Shown here: positions 10,924 through 22,392 of the stretch, piece after piece
Layout of the letters: every line of letters begins with the position of its first letter
How positions within the stretch are numbered: position 1 is the stretch's first letter
DNA from: Hemibagrus wyckioides
Taxonomy: Eukaryota > Chordata > Actinopteri > Siluriformes > Bagridae
Length of the DNA stretch: 64,000 nt
Direction: 5' to 3'
Assembly (NCBI RefSeq): GCF_019097595.1
Contig: NC_080729.1
Coordinates: forward strand, 5,826,917-5,890,916
Program-made: the position numbers and the translations under genes
The notes under the pieces: model-generated
What the model was told of the DNA's origin: nothing
What the model saw: only the letters and a program-made list of their open reading frames with translations
The model's database searches: none

Positions 10924-11430
10924 CATCACTTATTTGTGCCAATCTAAGGCTTAGTAATGGCTGTGCTAAGCTTGCGATTAGCATTAGCGATTAGCATTAA
11001 GTGCTAGCGCTAACGCGATTAGCGCATAAAATATGAAATGTATTCATTTGCAGTGATACAAAAAGGCACCAAAGCATGTAAACATTAGACATCATTCTCA
11101 CACACTCCAGACTGGTTCTTATGAAAAGTATCTAGACAACAATATCAAGTATGGTGTCATTTCTTCTTACCATATCAGCCACAGCTCCAAGCTACGGGCT
11201 AAAAGTGAACATGCTACACACTCACCGGGCTTTCGACAAGAAAACAAGCCCAATATTTCATACGGCTTACAGGAAGTTGTGACTAATTCATTTGAATTCA
11301 CTTATTTCAAAGAAAAATGTCTGAATCCATATTTTCTAATGGTGATTCTATGCAGTAGAGTGGATTCTGTATGGTGCTAGTAGGCGTACTAGTAATAATT
11401 AAATACAGCATTTGTCGTTTATTTCCCGGC

Positions 11431-11508
11431 GTCCCGGGTGTGGCTCAACTGGCTAAAGCGCGTTAACAGAGGCTCTTGTTACGGTAGGTCCAGGTTCGAG
11501 CCGCAGGT
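11431..11508 (+). ncRNA. tRNA-like Pol III head, module copy a
   Basis: Has A-box TGGCTCAACTGG and B-box GGTTCGAGCC at tRNA-like spacing. The acceptor stem does not pair (5' GTCCCGG against 3' GCCGCAGG), so it is not a functional tRNA. It is more likely a SINE head or tRNA relic. Repeated in all six modules. Confidence 0.45.
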
Positions 11509-12482
11509 ACATCAACGTGGGTAAGAAAACATAACAAATAAATACAATCAAATCTCAAACTCCTCCCAAAAACACATCAATGCTCCGAGTCTCATTTCCA
11601 CAGAGCCTCACCTGACTCAAGCTGCCGCTCTCAACGGTGTACAGAGACACCGAACACCTCCAATACTGACACAAGGCAAATAAACCAACTTCATAACATA
11701 CATCTGCCACTTCATCTAATCTACTACTGTACTGAGAGACACAAGGACATCTCGGACTTCGTCATCTAATCTACATCAATGTCTAATGTACTGAGTGACA
11801 CGAGAGCAACCAGCAACTTTTTTTTTTTGCTAGCAACTTTTCTCTTCAACTCAGTAAATGACTATTTATATCAAGCCACGTGCCGATTATTACTTTTTAC
11901 TTATTTATTTTTATTAAGTCTGTATCTTTTCTAAACCATGTTGTCCTAAAAAGCACAACTTCAATTCATCAAATAAACATGTCTCTTGTATCCATGCTCG
12001 GAGTTGTGGTTCATTTATTTTCATGTAACCTTTACATACGTCTTAATATTGCAGATCAATGATGTTCACGTTTTCTATAAAAAAAAAACTTTATTTTTGC
12101 TTCAGAAGACAGTTTTTTGTTCATATTTACACCTAGAAAGTAAAACTCACATTTACTCACATTTTCTGGTTAGGAACTAGGCATTCTTATGCATTATAGT
12201 TAAAATATGAGTTGTCATATATAATTGAACAGTCAGTTCTTTTAAAATGCACTTGGTCCTGAATTTACACAACATGAAATAAAATAAATACCAGATTTAT
12301 AAAAATAAAAAACAAAACAAAATAAACCCCACAGAGCAGTGAGACATGCATTGGGAGAACCTGAGAAATGAACAAGAGATTGAGATTATGTACCTTACAG
12401 GAAATCTTTTGGTCACATCCTCATTTTAGCACAGGGTTCACAATCCTGGTCAAAGACCCCTGCCCTGCCCACTACAGATTAC

Positions 12483-12505
12483 ATGAACCAGGAGTCTTCA
12501 GTGAA
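12483..12505 (+). pseudogene. Truncated exon 1 of the PABP-like gene
   Basis: Encodes MNQESSV then breaks off; the intact exon continues with NHKHEDT at 25644, 38382 and 50257. The same break is at 61731-61753, so it was copied after it formed. Between here and 12656 there is no gene. Confidence 0.75.
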
Positions 12506-12655
12506 CATCTTGAAAAAGGTTAAGTAAAAGAATTGTTTGGAAGTATGACAGTATAGAATAGTGGAAGTTGGTCTACATGTCTTTTCCCTACAGGTAGGTA
12601 AAACCTTTCTTATGTTAAAATGAAAGCATATATATACACATACAAATACATAAGC

Positions 12656-13300
12656 ATATACCCGATATTGTCAAATCATCGATTTCAGGGGTTCCAATCA
12701 CTTCCATGGCCACATGTGTATAAAATCAAGCACCTAGGCATACAGACAGCTTCTACAAACATTTGGGAAAGAATGGGTCGCTCTCAGGAGCTCAGTGAAA
12801 TTAAGCGTGGTACAGTGATAGGCTGCCACCTGTGCAATAAGTCCATTCATGAAATTCCCTCACTACTAAATATTCCACGGTCAACTGTTACTGGGAACAA
12901 CAGTAACTCAGACCATGAAGTGGTAGTCCATTTAAAATCACAGATCGGGGTCAGTGCATGCTGAGGTGCACAGTGCACAGAAGTCAATAGCTACAGACCT
13001 CCAAACGTCGCGTGGCCTTCAGATTAGCTCAAGATCAGTGTGTAGAGAGCTTCATGGAATGGGTTTTCATGGCCGAGCAGCTGCATCCGAGCCTTACATC
13101 ACCAAGTGCGATGCAAAGCGTCGGATGCAGTGATGGGAAGCACACTGCCGCTGGACTTATAGAGCAGTGGAGACGTGTTCTCTGGAGTGATGAATTAGAG
13201 CAGAGACTGTGAGCCAGGCCTTCTCGTTTAACATCAGTGCCTGACCACACAAATACACTTCTAGAGCAATGGTAAAAAATTCCCATAAATTCCCATACCT
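12656..13300 (+). mobile_element. Tc1-like remnant with internal deletions
   Basis: Keeps the N-terminal DNA-binding region of a Tc1 transposase (RGTVIGCHLCNKS) related to the element at 24045, then parts of the central domain (SDELEQR after WRRVLW) with stops, and a piece of the 3' end. The catalytic glutamate region is gone. Sister at 61907-62551. Confidence 0.8.
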
Positions 13301-13690
13301 ATCACTGGGAGTCACTGTCTGCCACGGGTATTGAGTCTGGGCCTGTCAAATCAAAAATACTGAGTGATGTTGAAAACGGTGATGTGATTTCGGGAACATT
13401 TTCAAATTGATATGTCAAGTGAAATAAGTGTCACGACATGGGTTAAACTTAATGGTATTGAGTCTCACACGGGTCTTGTTTGCACTGATCTTGTACATGA
13501 GATGCCAGTGTTCAGTAAGATTGTTTGTATCTTTCTGAGAAATGAAGTGTTTTTTTTTGGTGTATCAGAAATGGACAGGAGCATTTTCATGCTTTTGATG
13601 TTGTTGACCAAGTGCATAATGTTTCAGTTGTATCACCTCATGAGTTGAGATACTTCAAGCCCTCACACAGTACATTTTACAGTATCCGAA

Positions 13691-15102
13691 TCAGGGGAAT
13701 AGCAGCATATGTGGATACACATCAGGTCTGAAACTCTGAATGACCTCAGAGTCGTTCTGATCATACTCCCAAGTGGAGGTGTACATCTGTCCATCTTCAG
13801 CCACATACAGCAAAGTGCAGGTTAGTGTTGTAATGGTTTGCTGTTAAATAAACAAATATTGAGACTGCAGACAAAAACAAAGTACAACTCACAAAATTCC
13901 AAAAGTTACTAACTACAGTATACACTTGATGATGTGCAATAAATTTACCACAAAATAATGTGGCACAATGAAAGATGTCTCCACTCAGTTACAGGAGGTG
14001 AATTCGGTAACCCTCCCAGATTCAGCCTTAAGAGAACAAATTAAAGTGAACAGTTTTGTGAACAAGAGTTTTGTGATGCCACAACGAATAATCCCTTACC
14101 TGTATGCCAGTGAAACAATCCTCTGTGGTGGTTTGATAAGGGAATCCCTGCAAAACTTGTATAGGAGGATGTTTGTGTGTTTGTATCTCAGCTCCTGTAC
14201 TGTAGAATACCTCAAACTGGGAGATGGAGGCCTCTGCAGAGAGGAACTGAATATTACAGCAAGCGCTGATCAGATCACAGCAGTTTCATACTAATATTCT
14301 GTCGCTTACAGTAAAAACAACCTTGTAAAATCCAGTGATCAGCTTTAGTAAATAAATGAAAGCTTTGGTTACCAGAAGAACAGGTGAAGGGTCTTGGTGG
14401 TGTTCGGTGGGCAGCAGCTGAATGTTTGGCTCAACAAACTTAAAACACACAAACACAATTAGACACTGCAATTAACAACATTTTACGATGCCACAATAAA
14501 TAATCCATTACCTGAATGCCAGTGAAACGCTCCTCATCACTGGTATAATAAGAGAAATCCTGCAAATGACAATTAGATGAAACTCAAGATCTACAACCAC
14601 ATTTCACAAAAGTGCTCTTCTAAAAATCATGTCAAAAATGTTGATTTTCTTCATCAGAGTAATAAAGACTGTGATTACTTCACGAGTCAAGCAGTGTGTC
14701 TCTGCAGTTTCAAACCAGCAGAGCCGACTCTCTGGACCCCTCATCTTTCCAAAGATGGCTCTTCTAATGTCCACTGGCTATAAATAGAGAAACAAAACTA
14801 AACATTAGATCTTGCAAAGAAGGATGTTTGTGTGTTTGTACCTCAGCTGCAGCACTGCAGAATACCCCAGACTGGGAGAGGGAGGAGTCTGCAGACATGC
14901 ACTGGACATCACAGCAGGCACTGTCCGGCACACCAGCATCGATCAGCTGTGAAATGTAGAGCATGAAGAAAAACAACCTTGTAAAATACATTCATTGGCT
15001 TTAGTAAATAAATGAATGATTTGTTTACCAGAATGACAGCTGAAAGTTCGTAGTGAGGTTCGGGGGACAGCAGCTGCAGGATTGGTTCAACAACCTTAAC
15101 AT

Positions 15103-15136
<34 letters not shown>

Positions 15137-15211
15137 AGACAAAAGTGCCCTACAGGTTTCAAATAAAGGACAGAGGGTGTATCTATTAGTTCCCCCAGCA
15201 CATACACAGAG
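13691..15211 (-). CDS. Tandem exon-cassette gene related to the PABP-like family, no RRM
   Basis: Minus-strand exons, all phase 0 where judged: 15094-15029 (VVEPILQLLSPEPHYELSAV), 14946-14842 (LIDAGVPDSACC... ending SAAAE), 14777-14679 (VDIRRAIFGKMRGPESRLC), 14559-14512 (DFSYYTSDEERFTGIQ), then a second round: 14438-14373 (FVEPNIQLLPTEHHQDPSP), a decayed exon near 14290-14187, 14147-14100 (GFPYQTTTEDCFTGIQ), and a terminal exon 13840-13691 (QTITTLTCTLLYVAEDGQMY ... PHMLLFP, stop at 13691-13693). An exon resembling exon 2 (DSVYVLGELIDTPSVL) lies at about 15211-15160 but lacks a donor. The decayed exon has lost both splice sites (donor AT for GT). No start exon is found, since a Tc1 remnant lies upstream. 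Function unknown. It may be a living gene with one skipped exon or a pseudogene. Confidence 0.5.
15106..15133. repeat. (CA)n microsatellite
   Basis: Lies just upstream of the VVEP exon on its own strand, at the place where the paralogous genes also carry CA or GT runs. From 15212 to 15465 nothing is recognised. Confidence 0.95.
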
Positions 15212-15465
15212 TCTTCATTATTATTTATATTTTATAATGAATTACTTCATTATTAATTCAGAATTATGACTCTTCAATTACACAATATCAAACTTTCCTA
15301 TTAATGCTTAAAAGTTAATAAACCAGCAAGTTTGATAATTAGTTAACTTGTGAAGGAACAGAAAAATTGTAGCAGTCAGTTTGTGTAAATTCACTGTACA
15401 TGTGACCTGATTAAACTCTCTAAAACCTCCTGTACCTGTCCACCACCCAAATCTATAAAAAAATA

Positions 15466-16140
<675 letters not shown>

Positions 16141-16142
16141 TA

Positions 16143-16733
16143 CATCTGTAACCACGCCCTTTAGTGTGAGAGCTGATTAATCAGTAGTCTAAACATGATT
16201 TAGTGTAAAACCAGTAGTCCGGGTTGTTAAAAGTGACCTACTAACAGGGTAAATATTTCATTGTGGAAATTAAATGAATTCTTGACCAAGCTTAAGGATT
16301 TTATTGTACAATTTAAACCAGTAGCCTAGGTCTCTAGCACGATAACTAGCATTAGGCTAATGGTCAGCAGTAGATGAGGTCACTTGTGAGATCCATAACA
16401 TTAGACTGTAACACTGGATTTATTGTAAAATCAGTGAGACATTAAGGTCACGTGGTAGGATAAAGCTCCTCCCACCTTGAGGAGGCTGAGTGTGGTCAGG
16501 AGGAGCTCTTTCTCTCCGGAGGATGCGGGAAATGTGTTGTTGTTGTTATTGTTGTTGGTTATTGTTATTAATTATTGTAATAATAAAATCATTACTATTA
16601 TTGTACACTGATATATCAATATATACTTACTTAGACCGTTCCTTATAGACCGTTGTTGCTCTAACTGTGTGAAGAGCTTTGTAAATATGAACGCAGTACT
16701 CAGAAATGCATGTCACTAACTATTTCGTTCATT
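16143..16733. other. No gene recognised
   Basis: About 590 bp of AT-rich sequence with a TTG/TTA-rich patch near 16535-16580. No coding frame or known repeat that I can support. Confidence 0.5.
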
Positions 16734-16758
16734 TGTGTGTGTGTGTGTGTGTGTGTGT
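16734..16758. repeat. (TG)n microsatellite
   Basis: Twelve TG units just outside core module copy b. Confidence 0.95.
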
Positions 16759-16840
16759 TTACAAATAGAAGAGATGTTTATTTCATGAACTGAAGTTGTG
16801 CTTGTTAGGACAACATGGTTCAGAAAAGATACAGATTGTT

Positions 16841-16842
16841 AA

Positions 16843-16899
<57 letters not shown>
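16841..16899. repeat. (AAAT)n microsatellite
   Basis: About fourteen AAAT units. The other modules have only two or three here, so this is a local expansion. Confidence 0.95.
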
Positions 16900-16900
<1 letters not shown>

Positions 16901-17258
16901 GATGATGATCGGCATGAATATAAATATTCATTTATTGAGATGGAGATTACAGAAAAAAGTTGGTAGCGGCTTAGACCCGGAAGTCGGGGATCTCTGTGAT
17001 GTCCTTGTGTCTCTCAGTACAGTAGTAGATTAGATGACGAAGTGGCAGATGTATGTTATGAAGTTGGTTTATTTGCCTTGTGTCAGTATTGGAGGTGTTC
17101 GGTGTCTCTGTACACCGTTGAGAGCGGCAGCTTGAGTCAGGTGAGGCTCTGTGGAAATGAGACTCGGAGCATTGATGTGTTTTTGGGAGGAGTTTGAGAT
17201 TTGATTGTATTTATTTGTGTTTTATTTGTTATGTTTTCTTACCGGGTCATATTAATAC

Positions 17259-17336
17259 ACCTGCGGCTCGAACCTGAACCTACCGTAACAAGAGCCTCTG
17301 GTAAAGCGCTTTAGCCAGTTGAGCCACACCCGGGAC
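17259..17336 (-). ncRNA. tRNA-like Pol III head, module copy b
   Basis: Minus-strand equivalent of the block at 11431 with A-box and B-box intact (GGTTCGAGCC). No acceptor-stem pairing, so a relic. Confidence 0.4.
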
Positions 17337-17840
17337 GCCGAGAAATAAACGACAAATGCTGTATTTAATTATTACTAGTAAGCCTACTAGCACCATACAG
17401 GATCCACTCAACTGCATAGAATCACCATTAGAAAATATGGATTCAGACACTTTTCTTTGAAATAAGTGAATTCAAATGAATTAGCCACAACTTCCTGTAA
17501 GCCGTATGAAATACTGGGCTTGTTTTCTTGTCGAAAGCCCGGTGAGTGTGTAGCATGTTCACTTTTAGCCCGTAGCTTGGAGCTGTGGCTGATATGGTAA
17601 GAAGAAATGACACCATACTTGATATTGTTGTCTAGATACTTTTCATAAGAACCAGTCTGGAGTGTGTGAGAATGATGTCTAATGTTTACATGCTTTGGTG
17701 CCTTTTTGTATCACTGCAAATGAATACATTTCATATTTTATGCGCTAATCGCGTTAGCGCTAGCACTTAATGCTAATCGCTAATGCTAATCGCAAGCTTG
17801 GTCTGTGCCATTACTAAGCCTTAGATTGGCACAAATAAGT

Positions 17841-17874
<34 letters not shown>

Positions 17875-18158
17875 ATCGATTCCCTATTTGTAGGAAGAAG
17901 GGAGGAAATTCTGTCGGGAGGAAACTTGATGAAACTTGATGACACCCAATGTCCTGCCCGTATAACACAAGGTAGTGCAATCTAAGATAGCTGATGGTTT
18001 AGTGGTATCGTGTTTCTACATAAGTTTTCATTCACACTTGAAAACTTCATAACTACAGATAAGCTATTATAGTGTTTGGATAATTAATACAGTACAGTAT
18101 AATGAATAGACTTGCAACAAGTGGAGATGAGCAAGGTAAGCACTATTTGTATATACAC

Positions 18159-18470
18159 TATAATGCCAAAAGTTTTGGGACGTCTGCCTTTACATGAACT
18201 TTAATGACATCCCATTCTTAATCTTTAAGGTTTAATATGGAGTTTGCCCGCTCTTTGCAGCTATTACAGCTTCAACTCTTCTAGGAAGGCTTTCCACAAG
18301 GTTTAGGAGTGTATTTCTGGGAATTTTTGACCATTGCTCTAGAAGCTCATTTGTGAGGTCAGGCACTGATGTTAAACGAGCCACGCGATGTTTGGAGGTC
18401 TGTAGCTATTGACTCTGCAGAAATTTGCCGACTTCTATGCACTGTGTGCCTCAGCATGCGCTGACCCAGT
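18159..18470 (-). mobile_element. Tc1-like fragment, one terminus
   Basis: Begins with the terminal repeat CACTATAATGCCAAAAGTTT and continues through the 3' untranslated and C-terminal region as far as a jump into the DNA-binding domain (CACGCGATGTTTGGAGGTC). The other terminus is absent. Same fragment at 40224-40535. Confidence 0.8.
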
Positions 18471-18559
18471 GTAACTAATGCGTTACATTTACATTATGTA
18501 ACACAGCCAGGTGAGAGAATTGATTATTACGATTTTACATCGCTATACCTGTACGTAAA

Positions 18560-20385
18560 TAAGACTAAGACGTACCCGATCGGTCTCCCTGCCATCATTT
18601 TTCTTAACTTTCAGTCTCTGGCTCTGATGATAGCGAAGTAATTTTCCAGTTTTATGACCTGGAGGTCTGTGGATGACTGTTCTGCCCTTTCGGTTAAAAA
18701 AGTAAACTTCTCTTTCCTCTATGCAGACGGTGCACTGAGCATCAGCATGAGCAATGTAAGCATTCAGATCAGGATAGAGCTCTTACAGGGACGTGGGATT
18801 CTATCAAAATTTCAAAAGCTGTTGAAAAAGGCTACAAAATCTTAAATCTTTGAAGTTTGGCACTTTCCTAATACATGCGACACTGTGTTTGCCGACTACA
18901 TTAAAATTTCTAAAGACCCAACAGGAAAGTTCAGGATCTCCATCCTGGGTGATTGCTGAAAGGACTACAGGTGAATACGTTAACAAATATCTGGAGAATG
19001 AGGGCATCGAGTTCCCGTAACATTTAACATGGAGACCGTGGATAAAATGCATTTAGTCCCTAAACATCAGCTCAATAAACTTAAACATGACCACAGAAAA
19101 TGCAAGTCTTAGAAAAACTGCTGAAAACTGCTTGGATGATGCAATCTGACACACATTGTCAAGCATTGATCTTAGTGAATATGAGAAGGCAAAGCTCTAC
19201 ACATCAGCCCTGCAAAAATGTTTAAACTCTGTGATCAGGAAACCGGTGATCTAGGATGAACTATCAAAGTGAAGCCTTGTAGCTAATTTCACCTTGTCTC
19301 TTAGAACTGTTTTGTGAACTAAAAGGTATTCGTGCATATTAAGTTAATAATTTGTTTTGCTGATTTATTTAGAAAAGGATGTTGTGATTTTTTTTTTCTG
19401 ACGACAAGTTTCCTCAAACGTCCACACAAGTCCCAAAGAATCTAAGAAGGCCGGAACATCAGGAACCCCAGTCTATCCAAAGACCTACAGCCGTTGTAGT
19501 TCCACAGCCTAGAATTTCACATAAGTCACATCATAAAAGCATGGTTACTTTGTAAAACCCTTTATATGTCATATCTGTTTATATTTTGTTTCATATTCAG
19601 AAGTCGAGGGCACACTGACTGTCAGTGATGATTCAGGTGGGTTGATTTGTGTTTTTATAAATAATTTCATTCTATCTTCACCTAACCCTTCAGTGCATAA
19701 AGCTCTCTGAAATTTTTCTTTTAGATTTGACACAAGGAGAACAAGAGGAGTTCGAACAGTTGGAGGAATATAACTTGGACTGAGAAGAAAACGTTCAAGA
19801 GGATTTATTACAGAGGTATAACGTGGGTCAAGAAGAGAACGCTCAAGAGGAGTTCGAACAACTACAGGAATAAAACTTGGATCAAGAAGAAAACCTTCTT
19901 CAGGAGTTCAACGATGCAGTTGTGGAGTTATTTCAATTAAGGCAAGGTTTACTGGAAAACTTCTGTTATCTATATAATTCACTTGAAAACCAACCAGGAA
20001 GGAAACACCTGCATTTTTGATTATCAGTAATAGATACTTATATAGATGTATGACTGTGAATGAACAATTGATAATTATTGAAACCAGTAATAACCCTCAG
20101 CTTGTTAGAGTCCTGGTATAGACAACAACGCATCACTTTCCATGGTGACACCGTACGACATATTCTACAACAAGTCTGTTAAGATTACAGAAAAGTCTGT
20201 ACAACACAGCCCATTATCTCCTCAAGATTTGTTTCAGGGTCTAAATGAGTCTTATGTTAAATGACAGTCTTGTTAACTTATTTGACCCCCAGCCATTGTA
20301 ATGAACACATCCTTAAAATGGCCAGTGATCCAAATGCTCAGATAGATGTGCATGATCTGAATGTTCAGCTCGGTAACGGTGTAGA
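18560..20385 (+). pseudogene. Polinton-like block b, decayed
   Basis: After a splice-acceptor-like TTAACTTTCAG comes a stretch with YDLEVCG, then near 18815 residues KAVEKGYKI and a region ending NEGIEFP that resemble the palm part of a protein-primed family B polymerase, broken by several stops and frame changes. Next come a stretch with SEYEKAKLYTSALQKCLN, a proline-rich piece (IQRPTAVVVPQPRIS) near 19500, the small exon at 19601, and an acidic repeat exon. The block ends at 20385, where it is replaced by unrelated sequence relative to copies c and d. The same stops occur in all copies. Assignment to Polintons is by motif recognition and moderate. No intact viral-type gene remains. Confidence 0.5.
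19601..20020 (+). pseudogene. Acidic-repeat exon pair with two nonsense codons
   Basis: Exon 19601-19636 (VEGTLTVSDDS, acceptor TTCAG, donor GTGGGT) joins in phase to exon 19725-20020. The second exon encodes three imperfect units around N-[LV]-[DG]-x-EEN-x-QE (near 19775, 19820 and 19875) within an EEFEQL-rich, probably coiled region. TGA and TAA fall inside units one and three. Both nonsense codons are present in all four copies (also 33.2, 41.8 and 54.1 kb), so they are older than the duplications. Confidence 0.55.
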
Positions 20386-20639
20386 TCTTTTTTTCAGGAG
20401 AAGCTTTCTGTTTTTTGGTCTTTAAACAGCAGTCGGAGGAAACCCACCTCAGAGTTCTTCAATATCCAGATTTAATTCACTTAAAGGTCTGAATCATAAA
20501 GAATGGCTAACTTTCAGCTTGTACAGTGTGTGAGCTGCAGGATGTTTAGTAATTTAGCATTTTAGCGTCGTTAGCATTAATTTTACTTGTGAGAAGTGTA
20601 TGCTAGTTAGCTCTCTGACAGATTTTAGCTTTAGAGGTG

Positions 20640-21690
20640 CGCATCCAGACACTAGAGAGGGTTTGAGATAGCGAGAGTAGTGTAGTGTCTGTAGGAGGAA
20701 GTCTGGATGCCTTAGGTGGAGTAAATATCCCCCCATCTCTGGCAGTAAAGCCCTCACAGCGAGGCGAATGGGTGAAGACGCGGTGGCATAGTAGCAAAGA
20801 AAAGGCTAAGGCTTGCCCACGGGACCACCACTCCTTTCTGCTTCACATGTCCAACAGGTTTGCTCTACTCAGTGAAACACTTGATGAGAAACCTGAAAGA
20901 GCTCTGGTTATAGGAGACTCTGTCTTAAGGCATGGGAAATAAGCTAGGCCTTTAGGGGCTCCAGCAGCACAGGTTAGGTGTATTCCAGGAGCCAGGGTGA
21001 TGAATCTTAGGGTCCTGGGCAAGCATAGGTTCTTGAAGATGGTCTTCCATGTAGGAGCTAAAGATGTATGCCTTCCCCAGTCTGAGGTTACTAAGAGTAA
21101 TGTTGTAGAGATGTGTAATTAGTGAAGGTGATGTCCGATGCTGTAGTATGCTCTGGCCCCATCCCAATGCAACGTGGCAATGAAGCTTACAGCAGGTTAT
21201 GGTCGCCGAACTGCAAGAGGTGCAGGTGGTGCTCCAAAAGCATTGTGGGCTTCATAGATAATTGGAGCCTGTTTGAGGGCAAGGCTGGCCTGTTAGGACG
21301 GGACAGTGTCCATCCCACTTGGGAGGGTGCTGCTCTCATTTGCTGCAGCATAGCACATAGTTTTAGACCAGGTCTAGTTAATTGGTGACAATCCAAAGCC
21401 AGGGCCAGGGAGCAGACAAGCAGGCTAATCCGACCGTCTGCTAGATGCAGAGTCGTCACCAGGGTTTACAACATTGAGTCTGTCCCTGAGCTAAACTAAA
21501 ATGTATAAACTCAGAAAACTTGTTTTAGTAACCTGATTAGCATAAACTTTGATTATAGTGAATGCACAGCCAGCAGCTTTGATCTGAAGCTAGGACTGTT
21601 AAATATAAGATCTTTCATCTAAAGCACTTATTATTATTGAACTGATTACTGATTCGGAGTTTAGTGTTCTATGTTTAACAGAAACATGGT
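20640..21690 (+). mobile_element. LINE ORF1 (SGNH-type) and start of ORF2, decayed
   Basis: ORF1 remnant in two frames: ALVIGDSVLRH near 20901 (block I of an SGNH hydrolase-like domain), GARVMNLRVLGKH, VFHVGAKD, and DSVHPTWEGAALI near 21300 (the D..H block). Downstream, LKLGLLNIRSF near 21583 and LCLTETWFKP near 21670 mark the start of an endonuclease-type ORF2, with stops between. It is cut at 21690 where the PABP-like gene begins. Only the last part (from about 21366) is present beside the other two gene copies. Confidence 0.7.
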
Positions 21691-22208
21691 TTAAGCCAAA
21701 GCGCCAGCAAGACCATAAAAGGGTATCCCAATCATGTTCATTATTTCAAAATTGTTTTCTCTCTCCACTAGCATCAGCGTGTTCTTGCTGGCTTGAACCG
21801 GGTGAATTTCTTCAACGAGGGGCAGCATGTGGTCAGAGAGAGAGAGAGAGAGATATGAGTGAAAGGGATGATCCCAGCCATCCAATCATGTAACATGGAG
21901 GGTCAGAAAAAAGTGAATTAAAAAGTAAAAAGTGCAGAGAAGGAGTGTATATAAGTCAGGTGTGTGTGTGTGTGTGTAAAACTCACAGGCCATCTGAATC
22001 TGGTCTTCAAGTGGTGAAGACTCCAGCATGTAAATCGTGAGCCTCTTCCTTGTAGGATCAGATGTGGATTCATCCTGGAAACACAAAACATTATTATTAT
22101 TATTGTCACACAATTAGTACCAAAGTCTACCGTACAATATATTGTGATATTGGTGTGTGTGTTTTATTCTTTCTTTTGTGTCCGGCTGCACCTTGTCCAC
22201 TGACGCCT

Positions 22209-22392
22209 CAGACGTAGAAGGTGCCGTAGTTGTCTCTGGGACATTGTGTGCAGCTGGAACTTCTGCTGGAGTCGTAACTGCAGCTGGCGGTGTCTCGAGG
22301 ACTGGAACACTCTCCTCTGATGGTGTGTTCTCGAGGACTGGGACAGTGTCCACTGGTTGAGCTGTCTCAACAACGGGGACACTGTCCTCTGA
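22209..22392 (-). repeat. 12-residue VP repeat in the linker of copy 1
   Basis: Four 36 bp units encode [DE]-[ST]-VP-x-[VL]-E-x(6) in a frame shifted by one from RRM4. The same units are at 34981-35195 and 52262-52405. They would form a Pro/Val/Glu-rich spacer like the flexible PABP linker if the frame were joined by splicing. Confidence 0.7.

Larger units (their letters stand above)
5452..12505 (+). repeat. Segmental duplication, direct copy of 43324-50276
   Basis: The two segments run in the same orientation at an offset near 37750, carrying the same TTAA element, MITE, SINE, Tc1 derivative, exon set and tRNA-like block in the same order. Differences are small indels, for example about 140 bp near 6541-6700 missing from the other copy, and a GA-microsatellite length change. 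At the right end both enter exon 1 of the PABP-like gene (ATG at 12483 and 50257), but this copy breaks off after 23 bases. Confidence 0.9.
10484..14749 (+). repeat. Segmental duplication, direct copy of 59735-64000
   Basis: Offset near 49250 throughout. Includes exons a and b, the tRNA-like block, truncated exon 1, a Tc1 remnant and most of the cassette gene. The copy at the right edge leaves the window, so the true length is larger. Confidence 0.9.
16770..18010 (+). repeat. Core module copy b with degenerate exon a
   Basis: Same order as at 26.2-27.7 kb: CATGTTTATTT block, tRNA-like head, CT microsatellite (about 17841-17873), exon a. Exon a here has inserted bases (GAGGAAATTCTGT, a repeated AAACTTGATG) and its 3' part, the following intron and exon b are deleted, joining GACACCC directly to AATGTCCTGCC. 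Copy d at 40.0-40.2 kb has the identical lesion. Confidence 0.85.

Noticed and set aside
11431..11508. True tRNA gene
   Set aside because: Acceptor stem does not pair and no sound anticodon arm can be drawn, despite good A and B boxes.
14909..15207. Cysteine/valine repeat proteins (CVCVCV)
   Set aside because: Translations of a CA/GT microsatellite.
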